Program-made: the position numbers and the translations under genes | Part shown: positions 37,223-45,881 of the stretch, in pieces | Position numbering within the stretch: the stretch's first letter is position 1 | Layout: each line of letters begins with the position of its first letter | NCBI GenBank assembly: GCA_965261255.1 | Contig: CBDHCQ010000004.1 | Coordinates: 1,984,001 to 2,048,000, forward strand | Source of the DNA: Bin80 sp965261255 | GTDB taxonomy: Bacteria > Bacteroidota > Rhodothermia > Rhodothermales > Bin80 | DNA: 64,000 nt | Direction: 5' to 3' | The notes under the pieces: generated by a model | Databases searched by the model: none | Seen by the model: the letters and a program-made list of their open reading frames with translations, nothing else | What the model was told of the DNA's origin: nothing

Positions 37223-39106
37223 TTAATTCCGAGAAAAGTGATCGCGTTCCTTAACACGCATGAGCTCCCAGTTTGCTCTGGCCTCCCGGACAGCCGGCAT
37301 TTCGCTGACTTCCGCGGGCGGTACGTCCCACCAGGCCTCGTAGCCAGGTACATCTACATAGCGATCATTTCGAACGTAAATGACGGTTGTCCCCTTCTTT
37401 CTCTTTGCTTCTCCGAGCGCATTTTCCACATCACCAAGCTCCTTACATCTGATGACATGAGCGCCAAGGGAAGCTGCATTCGCAGCAAGATCCACTGGTA
37501 GAGTTCTGACATCTTCATCAGCATCTCCCGGCAAGATACCGTTTTCGGGGAATGCGTACCTGGTCCCGAAGCCCTCCTGCCCCAACGAACGGCTAAGACC
37601 ACCAATACTCTTGAATCCGTCATTGTCGAATAATACAATCGTCAGATCGTAGCCCTCCTGGATTGCTGTAACAAGATCAGTGGACAGCATAAGGTAACTG
37701 CCATCTCCGACGAGTACATACACCGAACGATCAGGTGCAGCCATTTTTATGCCCAGACCGCCGGCTATTTCGTAGCCCATTGTACTGAAACCATACTCCA
37801 TATGGTACTGCTTCGGATGTCTGGCACGCCAAAGCTTATGCAGATCTCCCGGGAGACTTCCTGCAGCACACACCATAACTGCATCTGGGTCACCTGACTC
37901 GTTGATGGCCCCAATAATCTCACCTTGACTGGGTAACGGCTTGTTACGGATAGCATATATCCGGTCAACTTCGGCTGACCAAGCCTCCACAAGTGCTTTG
38001 CACTCGGATTGGTACTCGTGTGAGGTCGTCCAGCCAGAAAGTGCACTGGTCAACTCCTCCAGTGTCACCTTTGCATCCCCAGTCAGAGGCAGTGCTCCAT
38101 GCTTGAAGGCGTCAAACTCTGCCACGTTTATGTTTACGAAACGTACATCTGCATGCTCAAACAATGTTTTACTTGCAGTTGTGAAATCGCTGTAGCGCGT
38201 ACCAATACCTATAACTAAATCGGCACTCTTGGCGATACGATTAGCGGCAAGCGTTCCTGTAACCCCGACTGCTCCAAGGTTGTATGGATCACCATGCAGT
38301 ACGCTACCCTTGCCTGCATGAGTTTCACACACAGGGATCCCCTTTTGCTCAGAAAAACTCCGCAGCAACTCTTCCGCTTCACTGTAAAGAACCCCTCCCC
38401 CTGCTATAATGAGCGGCCGCCGACTCCTCTTGATCCATTCTGTTGCCTGAACTAGGGCCTCCCTGTCAGGCCGATTGCGATGAACCTTCCAGACACGTTT
38501 CTGGAATAGCTCCCCGGGATAATCGTAGGCTTCGGTCTGAACATCCTGCGGCAGTGCAAGAGTCACTGCTCCGGTTTCGGACGGACTGGTGAGTACACGC
38601 ATTGCCTCCGGCAATGCAGTAATGAGCTGATCTGGACGATTTATGCGATCCCAGTAACGACTGACGGGCTTAAAGCAGTCATTCACACTCAAATCCTGTG
38701 AATGCTCGCTCTCGAGTTGCTGCAGGACGGGAGCCACGTTACGACGGGCAAAGATATCACCCGGCAAAAGCAGTACCGGCAAACGGTTCACGGTAGCCAC
38801 TGCCGCGCCCGTGATCATATTCGTTGCCCCCGGACCAATTGATGTAGTGCAGGCAAATGTTTGCAGGCGGTTTTTCATTTTGGCAAATGCCGCCGCCGTA
38901 TGAACCATTGCCTGTTCGTTCCTGGACTGGTAGTACCTGAAATCTTGATTCTCCTGGAGAGCCTGACCGATCCCACTGACGTTGCCATGACCGAAGATCC
39001 CCGAACAACCGGCAAAAAAACGCTGCTCAAAGCCATCACGTGCCACAAACTGATTCTTCAAATATGCTACGACCGCTTGTGCCATCGTACAACGGACTGT
39101 TCTCAT
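37223..39106 (-). CDS. iolD: 3D-trihydroxycyclohexane-1,2-dione acylhydrolase
   Basis: 627 aa, TPP-dependent. Starts MRTVRCTMAQAVVAYL, as in other IolD proteins. The thiamine-binding motif GDGSYLM...FDNDGFKSIG closes the C-terminal domain, and the N-terminal domain has GIFGHGNVSGIGQAL. It hydrolyses the cyclic 1,2-dione to 5-deoxy-glucuronate, opening the cyclitol ring. First gene of the tightly packed run iolD, binding protein, permease, ATPase, mmsA; the promoter should lie in 39107-39430. Confidence 0.95.
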   Translation of the reverse strand: MRTVRCTMAQAVVAYLKNQFVARDGFEQRFFAGCSGIFGHGNVSGIGQALQENQDFRYYQSRNEQAMVHTAAAFAKMKNRLQTFACTTSIGPGATNMITGAAVATVNRLPVLLLPGDIFARRNVAPVLQQLESEHSQDLSVNDCFKPVSRYWDRINRPDQLITALPEAMRVLTSPSETGAVTLALPQDVQTEAYDYPGELFQKRVWKVHRNRPDREALVQATEWIKRSRRPLIIAGGGVLYSEAEELLRSFSEQKGIPVCETHAGKGSVLHGDPYNLGAVGVTGTLAANRIAKSADLVIGIGTRYSDFTTASKTLFEHADVRFVNINVAEFDAFKHGALPLTGDAKVTLEELTSALSGWTTSHEYQSECKALVEAWSAEVDRIYAIRNKPLPSQGEIIGAINESGDPDAVMVCAAGSLPGDLHKLWRARHPKQYHMEYGFSTMGYEIAGGLGIKMAAPDRSVYVLVGDGSYLMLSTDLVTAIQEGYDLTIVLFDNDGFKSIGGLSRSLGQEGFGTRYAFPENGILPGDADEDVRTLPVDLAANAASLGAHVIRCKELGDVENALGEAKRKKGTTVIYVRNDRYVDVPGYEAWWDVPPAEVSEMPAVREARANWELMRVKERDHFSRN

Positions 39107-39430
39107 CTAAACCACCGACAATTGATGATTGACTGCTTGTACATGGAATATGAAGTTACGACTGTTTTTCTGTTCATGCACCCGACCCGCTAGGGCTTTG
39201 TTAGTCTCGCCCTCCTGTAGCTCCGGGATTCGGCTTGATCAATGCGAATCTAGACCTTGATAATAGGGAAATATGGCGATGTCAAGTAACACGCCGGGGA
39301 CCCACGTACAGTTATGTTAAATCCTGGGGATGAAATCCGCGAAAGTGTAGGAGATGCTATAATGACCATGCCTGCTAGAACGGAGCGGGATCGTGTCCGT
39401 GTAGATGGAACCGGGGAGGATTAATGTTTG
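39107..39430. other. Intergenic, presumed iolD promoter region
   Basis: 324 bp between the OLD nuclease stop and iolD. No credible gene or clear operator palindrome was identified by eye. Confidence 0.4.
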
Positions 39431-41260
39431 TCATGTATCTCTGTAAACTAGCCGAATCATGTTGGCGAGTTGCTGTGGAATCTGATCGGCTGTAGCTGAA
39501 TCAAAATGGTCCAAAGCGGCGAGTGGTTTTCCTTTTCGTTTACCTTTATTCTTGGGCACCTGACCGCAGCCTTCAAAATCTGGTCGTAAGACTGCGACCG
39601 AACCTGCCTCGCCTACCAATTCCTTGATTTCAGCGTTCAATTCAAAAGTATGTTGCATTGATCGCTTCTTGTCACCGGTCCAACAATCGGGGATCGGATG
39701 GGGTAACGGGTCCTCATCGTGCACAACGATGTAATTGAGATGGAAGGCCTCAGCTATGGCAACATAGAGCGGAATGTTGTTTTTCGAACCGCAGTCAATT
39801 ATGGAAACATCCTCCGAATGGCAACCCATTTTATCGGCGAGGAACGGGAAGACTAATTTTTCAGTTTCACCCTCAACGAATGCTACTCGGCGAGCGAAGA
39901 GCATCTCGCCGCGATCTGGATTCACCCATGTGGCCATATTAAACCGGCGTTTTCGGTCATCTTCTCCTTCAAATAAGTCCTGAGTGCATTGCACCGAGAT
40001 AGTGCCTTTCTCAACAGATTCTTTTCGAATCAGTGCAATACCTTTGTAATCGTTTAAGTCCACGAAATGTGTGGAATGGCTGCTAACGATAACCTGACTA
40101 TTAGGCCCTTCTGAAAGTACCCGAAGGGCCTTGTCAAAAGTACGTTGTGCATGTGGATGCAAGAAGAGCTCGGGTTCTTCTATTGCGAAAATAACTGACT
40201 CAGACGCTCTACGTGCAGATATGCTTCCGTCCGCTGAATCAGGCCCACGCATCACCCTTGCCCATGCTTTCATAAGACCAAAGATCACGGCACGTTGTAG
40301 ACCGTGTCCTTTGCGACTTGCCAAAGTTTTAAGGCCATCGTCGAGATGGATCTCTGTCCCCAATTCAAAGATTTTAGAGATGTCCGGCGGTGTCACTTCC
40401 ACAGTAACATGCACACCCCATCCAGTTAATTCTTGCTGAATAGAATACTCAAGATCAGTTAGCTGTTGGGGACGATCCTCGGTTTCCGGCCCTGCATTAA
40501 GCACATTGACCAACTCGCCGAGTTTTGCCTCAATAATATGAAAGAGAGGATTCCTGGACGCCATTTCCTTGACTGCATAGGTAAGAAGTTTCCCGAAGAG
40601 TGCAGTATTCCTGACTTTCGACTCGTCGCTCAGATCACGGACAGCGGGAACAAGGAAAAACTCTGGCAGAACGCCTTTAGCTACATTTTTCTGGCCAAGC
40701 AATGGGCCTTCTTCGAGGGCTATGCTGAAATTCAAATCCGCACGGTGCTCTTTGATGTACTGATCTTGGGCCGCTACAATTTTAGCTTTGGAGAGCTGTC
40801 CTGACGCTGGGATATAGGAACTCAGCGGTGTCTCAGAAACTTTGTCGCGAGCTCTGTAGTTGGTCGCTTTATCTGCTTTCAACCATTCTTCGTCAGGCTC
40901 AGACACATAGCCGTTGTATTTGATGTCAACCTTGTCTTCATCATCAAAACTGGCTGTTTTCCTAAAACAGAAAGTGTCATCAGCTTGAACATATTTTTTC
41001 CATGTCGTCTTTTCTTGGTCAGTCAACCGACCAAATGAGACTTCTACCCATATCGTTTTATCATCAGGCTCAGCGAAGGCGAAGAGGTCGTCTATATTCG
41101 GCTTTGCTGAGGTCAGTGCAAAATCCAAGGCACCGATGATATTTGATTTTCCGTGGTTGTTCTGGCCGAGCAAAACGAGCATTTCGCGACACGACAGACG
41201 GCAGTTCTGAATGCTCCGGAAGTTATGTATTTCGATGGATGTAATTTTCATTACCCTCAT
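39431..41260 (-). CDS. OLD-family ATP-dependent nuclease (AAA ATPase plus Toprim)
   Basis: 609 aa. ABC-like ATPase: Walker A LLGQNNHGKSN, Walker B FAIEEPELFLHPHAQ, D-loop/switch SSHSTHFVDL. A Toprim nuclease domain follows: VEGETEKLVFPFL (catalytic Glu) and YIVVHDEDPL (acidic pair). OLD nucleases such as P2 Old and GajA of Gabija cut DNA in phage defence. No UvrD-like GajB neighbour is adjacent here; instead a FRG-domain gene lies upstream on the same strand. Start may alternatively be the ATG at 41251. Confidence 0.88.
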   Translation of the reverse strand: MRVMKITSIEIHNFRSIQNCRLSCREMLVLLGQNNHGKSNIIGALDFALTSAKPNIDDLFAFAEPDDKTIWVEVSFGRLTDQEKTTWKKYVQADDTFCFRKTASFDDEDKVDIKYNGYVSEPDEEWLKADKATNYRARDKVSETPLSSYIPASGQLSKAKIVAAQDQYIKEHRADLNFSIALEEGPLLGQKNVAKGVLPEFFLVPAVRDLSDESKVRNTALFGKLLTYAVKEMASRNPLFHIIEAKLGELVNVLNAGPETEDRPQQLTDLEYSIQQELTGWGVHVTVEVTPPDISKIFELGTEIHLDDGLKTLASRKGHGLQRAVIFGLMKAWARVMRGPDSADGSISARRASESVIFAIEEPELFLHPHAQRTFDKALRVLSEGPNSQVIVSSHSTHFVDLNDYKGIALIRKESVEKGTISVQCTQDLFEGEDDRKRRFNMATWVNPDRGEMLFARRVAFVEGETEKLVFPFLADKMGCHSEDVSIIDCGSKNNIPLYVAIAEAFHLNYIVVHDEDPLPHPIPDCWTGDKKRSMQHTFELNAEIKELVGEAGSVAVLRPDFEGCGQVPKNKGKRKGKPLAALDHFDSATADQIPQQLANMIRLVYRDT

Positions 41261-41466
41261 TTAGTCTAGGTTCAAAGAATATTCCGAATACGTCTGCCAA
41301 CGGAGGTTCAGTACAGCCAAACGTGGTCGCCAAATACACTAGGACCGTAGAGTAGCTGTCTCTTGATTGATCATACATTGGATTACTCATGAGAGGATCT
41401 AGTCTCGCAGGTTATTTTTCCAACCTGGGCTGCAAAGCTAGTATGCCCTTAATGTGATCTGATCTG

Positions 41467-42357
41467 TTATCCCTGTCTATTCTTTTTTGCAAGTCTATAC
41501 ATATCGGATTCTCGCATGGCCCTAACGGCGCCCTCAGGGCCGGGGAATAGGCGAGCGACATTATAGCCAAAAATGTCGCACAGCTTGTAAAGTTCTAGAA
41601 CTTGACATACTGGAATTGTATACATTGCTATTGGTGATTCAGGACGAGGTGACAGGTACTTCTCAAGGCTTTTTACTTCTGCCATTTCGTTCTTATTCCC
41701 AACTAGCGGGTGCAAGGTAAACATGCCTTGTTGCACTACAATATTGGGCGAAATGGAACCCCTAATTTGGAGAAGTCTCACCCTTCCCAAATACGTGATG
41801 TCATCCATGGTGTCTTCAGGTTCAAAATTCAGTGCAAATATCGCAGTTCTCTGACCTGGCACCCAATCGTCTTGCGAGAGCAATGCCTCGCTCGCAGCAA
41901 AATAGGCGGCGACATATGGATTAGTAGACCAGTCCAAGAGTCTTGTAGCCAGCCCATGCAACCTCCCGAAGGCCATTATTTCCAAAAACCCGTCAGGGGG
42001 CCAAGTAGATGGAAATTCGTGATAACTCCTGAAGTTTTCATCCGAGAATACTGAATTGCGCAACTCAAGCGAGTCGTTGGGAACCTCTACTCCGTTTTCG
42101 TCACAACAGCGGAGGAAGTGTCGCAACCTCCGAAATTCTATCCACGCCAGCTTCTCACAAGTAATACGGAAAGACCACAACTCTTGCTGTAATTGGAGAG
42201 ACTCCTGCCGCAAGAACGTTGGCTTTAGCTCCCACTTAGCGTTTGCGTGGCCCCGATATATTACTTGATTGTCCGAATTAGATTGCCTCTGGGTAGAGCT
42301 AAGTTGATCCCATAGCTCACTCGCAGTATCAAGGCGTACTTCTGGAATATCCGGCAT
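41467..42357 (-). CDS. FRG-domain protein
   Basis: 296 aa. The FRG hallmark is clear: VIYRGHANAKWELKPTFLRQ near the N-terminus and ATRLLDWSTNPYVAAYFA in the middle. FRG domains are often found in prophages and defence islands; their biochemical role is unknown. Encoded upstream of the OLD nuclease on the same strand with 206 bp between them, so co-expression is possible but not certain. Confidence 0.9.
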   Translation of the reverse strand: MPDIPEVRLDTASELWDQLSSTQRQSNSDNQVIYRGHANAKWELKPTFLRQESLQLQQELWSFRITCEKLAWIEFRRLRHFLRCCDENGVEVPNDSLELRNSVFSDENFRSYHEFPSTWPPDGFLEIMAFGRLHGLATRLLDWSTNPYVAAYFAASEALLSQDDWVPGQRTAIFALNFEPEDTMDDITYLGRVRLLQIRGSISPNIVVQQGMFTLHPLVGNKNEMAEVKSLEKYLSPRPESPIAMYTIPVCQVLELYKLCDIFGYNVARLFPGPEGAVRAMRESDMYRLAKKNRQG

Positions 42358-42649
42358 TGTGGTCTGGGGCCGCCAAGAAAACCGTCAGGAGTTAGAACTC
42401 GCAATTATTTCGTTGGCGCAAGATAAGAAACTTTTGCAAAGATCAAAGAGAACTGTAACTGCGGTACACAAAAGCACATTAGCCTTTTTAGTACGCGTTG
42501 CCAAATCGAACAGCAACAAATAAAAGCGGCTTGATCCTCGGCACGCTCTGTGGGTGTTCGACTGCTTGTATCGCTGCTAAAATTGGTCCCCGATGGACCA
42601 ACATAGATATCTCAGCGAACGCACATGACCAGAAATTGCGGCAGTTTCT
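42358..42649. other. Intergenic, nothing recognised
   Basis: About 290 bp upstream of the FRG gene and of the HNH remnant. No protein recognised. It presumably contains the promoter of the FRG/OLD pair. Confidence 0.4.
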
Positions 42650-42960
42650 TTAAGAGCTGGGCTTACTCATCTTCAAAATAATCCACAGACCCGATACGTC
42701 GGTACAGCCAAAGAACGCTCACTATTTGGAGAAAACAAAAAGTAATCTTCCCGGCGAGCAAGGCGGCGGTCGGTGTATGTCGCATGCAAGGAGCGACTCT
42801 ACCCGAGACACTCTATATGGACCATATCGTGCTGAGTTGAAACGGCAAGCTGGACGATGATAGCAACCTACAACTGCTATGTGGCAGTCGTAATTCAATC
42901 AAGGGCAACAGATCAACCGGGGACTTGTTGGAAGAAGCCAAGAATTTTAACAATGCGTAA
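42650..42960 (+). pseudogene. Remnant of an HNH-endonuclease C-terminus
   Basis: One frame reads PQTRYVGTAKERSLFGENKK then stops (near 42742). A second frame continues DHIVLS, a TGA, then NGKLDDDSNLQLLCGSRNSIKGNR to a stop at ~42960. The order matches the C-terminus of HNH proteins (often fused to DNA methylases), where the motifs are LFGEQ..., DHI(V/I)P..GG..., NLQLLC..CN..KG. A frameshift, a stop and loss of the second Cys show it is dead. Confidence 0.65.
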
Positions 42961-43099
42961 AAAGTAAGGAGGGTAATAGGGCTGAACAACACACTGAGGC
43001 CCGAATCAAGCCTGCTACGCATCGACATAACATGGCTGTGTGAGGAATCGAGAGTATAATTTCTGGCCCCGGAACGCCGTTACACCCGAAAACCCCATC

Positions 43100-44269
43100 A
43101 TGATGTCCCGAAGTTATTATTCAATTAGACGAAACACAGTTACAGCGCTGATGATCGCAAGCTTGGTCATCAATATCTCAGCCTGTGACCCGGTAATGGA
43201 ACCCACGGAAATACCCATTGGAGTGATCCTGCCACTCTCAGGCACGTTGGGCGTGGCTGCGCAGAGTGTTTTGAACGGCATGGATCTGGCGCTGGAAGAG
43301 ATCAATGCCAGGGAGTCGTTTCGCATTCGTTTTATTGTAGAGGACGGAAAGAGCAACGTTGATAGCGCCCTAGCCGCATACATTCGGCTAGCAGATGAGC
43401 ACAGGGTACCGGCTATTCTCGGACCTGCAACTTCAACCGAGACGCAACGCGCGATCCCGCTAATTAACAACAAAAAAATAGCCACCCTCAGTCCGACTGC
43501 AGCCCGCAGTGGCTTAGCTCCTCAGAGTGAGTTCCTGTTTCAGTCATCACTCACCGTCGGCCGTACGGTACCGGAAGGAGTGCGCATCTCGAAAAAGCAT
43601 CTGGGCTATGAAAATGTTGCGACACTAGTTAATGAAGTGGATGCATTTTCGGTTAGCAACAATGATTTCATAACGCAGGAGCTAGGGATGTACAGTGACG
43701 TGACTATTGTTCAAGCGGCTTCGTACCAGCTCCCTCAGGGATCGAGCTTTGGGGATATTACAGCTCAATTGACCACAATCCAGAATGCAGTCCCCACGCC
43801 TGAAGTTATCTTTCTTTCCGCATTGCCGGAAGGCCGAATCGGCGCCCTCATTGCCGCTCATCGACTGGGACTTCGCATACCGTTCATTGTCAACTATCTT
43901 TCGATTGGAGCCATTCATGCCGTGAATGATGCAGAACCGGGTGCCGCAGAGGGTGCTATCACATTTCAGGTATGGTTACCAAATTCTTCGGTTGAAGAAA
44001 GTCGAGAATTTGTGGACAACTACCGCAGTAAATTCGGTGAGGAGCCGGGAGACTATGCCGCTCGCGGCTACGCTGCCGTAACTATCCTGGGGGAGGCGTT
44101 GAACCGAGTTTCTATGTATGATGCAACTTCAATCAAGGATGGCTTGGCCAAAATAAAAGATTTCAACTCCATTTTCGGATCATTTTCCTTTGATGAGAAT
44201 GGTGACGCTGTTACCAGTCCGGTCATTGCCCAGGTGCAGAATAACAAATTTGATGTCTTAGATCCGTAA
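43100..44269 (+). CDS. Branched-chain amino-acid type ABC substrate-binding lipoprotein
   Basis: 389 aa from the ATG at 43100; the lipoprotein signal (MIASLVINISAC) supports this start rather than one further upstream. Periplasmic binding protein type I fold as in LivJ: IGVILPLSGTLGVAAQSVLNGMDLALEEIN, AILGPATSTETQRAIPLIN, and DYAARGYAAVTILGEAL. No permease or ATPase genes adjoin it, so it may work with a transporter elsewhere or act as a sensor. Confidence 0.88.
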   Translation: MMSRSYYSIRRNTVTALMIASLVINISACDPVMEPTEIPIGVILPLSGTLGVAAQSVLNGMDLALEEINARESFRIRFIVEDGKSNVDSALAAYIRLADEHRVPAILGPATSTETQRAIPLINNKKIATLSPTAARSGLAPQSEFLFQSSLTVGRTVPEGVRISKKHLGYENVATLVNEVDAFSVSNNDFITQELGMYSDVTIVQAASYQLPQGSSFGDITAQLTTIQNAVPTPEVIFLSALPEGRIGALIAAHRLGLRIPFIVNYLSIGAIHAVNDAEPGAAEGAITFQVWLPNSSVEESREFVDNYRSKFGEEPGDYAARGYAAVTILGEALNRVSMYDATSIKDGLAKIKDFNSIFGSFSFDENGDAVTSPVIAQVQNNKFDVLDP

Positions 44270-44443
44270 ATACTGTATGCGAGATTTCGAGACAAATTCC
44301 CCGTCTTCCGTTGTGGAAAACCATCAACAATAGTATTCCGCCCTGAAACGTTACCACTTCCGGGTGTTATTATGCGTGCATATACGTGGCGACCAATGCT
44401 GCTCCTGACATGCGATAAGCCAAGGCATCCCTACTCTGTCCCT

Positions 44444-45535
44444 ATGAAATTCCCCCACCGTACATCTACTATTGCTGCCGGGCTGCTGGTTTGCCTGGTC
44501 GTTGGCTGCAACTCCAGATCTGCAGTTGATCAGATTCTGACTCCGACTCATGTAGATTTCGGAGATCTCTTTGTGCAAGAGAGTATAATCCGGCTTGATA
44601 ACTCGGTACTGCTCGGTACAAGATGGAGTCTAAGTGTGAATTCAAAAGGTGAATTCCTGGTACTTGATACCCAGAGTCAGGGCGTACACCTGTTCTCACC
44701 AGACGGAGTATTGGTTTGGACGATGGTAATCACCGATTGCTATCCTGGGGCAAGCTTCAATTTCAATGCACAAGCTTCATTCCTAGACGAATCCCATATT
44801 GCCGTTTTGGTTGACAAGGGAGCGATCGTTTTAGGTCGGAATGGAGAATGCGTCCAGACCATCACTGACGAGGATTTGGCGACCAACACGTGGGCACTAT
44901 GCTCATATCGGGACACCATATTTGCCATGCCGCGTGATGTCCGGGACAGCACTTTCATTCGAGCTTACGATTCGGGTTTTACACTCGTTGACCAGTTTCC
45001 ACTCCCCGCGCCCAAATTCCAAAGACGGGCATCCATTATGTTGATGAGTAAGGGATCCAATATGAGATGTTTTAGTGACGACGTTTGGTGGGCGTATTCC
45101 GAAAGTTTCGATGCTGCTCCCCGGCTATCTCCTGCGGGACTGACCCAGTTAATGCCGGACTTTTTCGTAGAGCGGACTCGGGATTATCCAGATTTTGAAT
45201 CTGTGGATCAGTCCAATTTTCGGGAGATTACCGAAATGCTTGATAAAGCTGAAGCCGAGGCAACGGGAGTGACGGGAATGTATGCACTTGATAACGAGAC
45301 ACGCATGATCGTGTACAATTCTATTGATTCTAGCAATGAGGACCTCGCTTATGGAGCAGTCATTGCCAACAACAGTGATCGTTTCTCGGCTGTAAGTACA
45401 CGGTTTGAGGAGGCTCCGGAGGCTGCTGGGAACGGAAGATTATATATTGTGAGTGACTTGGGAGATGAACCTACCGAAGAGATCCTCAATCCTGCGATCG
45501 TCCGCTATCGATTCATCCCGCCGTCGGACGAGTAA
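44444..45535 (+). CDS. Propeller-like lipoprotein of unknown function
   Basis: 363 aa from the ATG at 44444, at which a lipoprotein signal begins (MKFPHRTSTIAAGLLV, lipobox VVGC). Weak blade signatures (LSVNSKGEFLVLD, GVHLFSPDGVLVW) link it to 6-bladed propellers such as the others in this window, but most strands have diverged. Function unknown. Confidence 0.7.
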   Translation: MKFPHRTSTIAAGLLVCLVVGCNSRSAVDQILTPTHVDFGDLFVQESIIRLDNSVLLGTRWSLSVNSKGEFLVLDTQSQGVHLFSPDGVLVWTMVITDCYPGASFNFNAQASFLDESHIAVLVDKGAIVLGRNGECVQTITDEDLATNTWALCSYRDTIFAMPRDVRDSTFIRAYDSGFTLVDQFPLPAPKFQRRASIMLMSKGSNMRCFSDDVWWAYSESFDAAPRLSPAGLTQLMPDFFVERTRDYPDFESVDQSNFREITEMLDKAEAEATGVTGMYALDNETRMIVYNSIDSSNEDLAYGAVIANNSDRFSAVSTRFEEAPEAAGNGRLYIVSDLGDEPTEEILNPAIVRYRFIPPSDE

Positions 45536-45881
45536 TGGGTCGCTCGTTCATGTAAATGTTAATGGCAGACCTTGATAGGTGCAGAAGTACGACCAAGGGC
45601 AACTAACCCATTACCGTGGTGGTCCCAAGTTCTCTCGGATGACAATCCCCGTGGGAGAACTCCAAAAGTGGTTAACAGTGAGGAGCCTAAGTGAATAATG
45701 AAATGTCCCGACAACGTGGTGAACCAGGTTGAATCCGCACCAACGCCGCAGAGAAGCAACCCAATTACATCAGAATCCAGCAGGAAACTGCAATCGGACA
45801 GTGATGACCGAGCCTCTTGACTGCACACCCCAATCGGGCTTATAGACACACTCTCGTTCACAGGTTAGGAAGATCTAACCC
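45536..45881. other. Convergent intergenic, nothing recognised
   Basis: 346 bp between the propeller-like lipoprotein (+) and the RND pump (-). No credible gene, no obvious terminator hairpin was identified. Confidence 0.4.

Noticed and set aside
39431..42357. Gabija system
   Set aside because: The OLD-family nuclease resembles GajA, but no UvrD-like GajB is adjacent; the UvrD-like gene of this window is 30 kb away in another operon.
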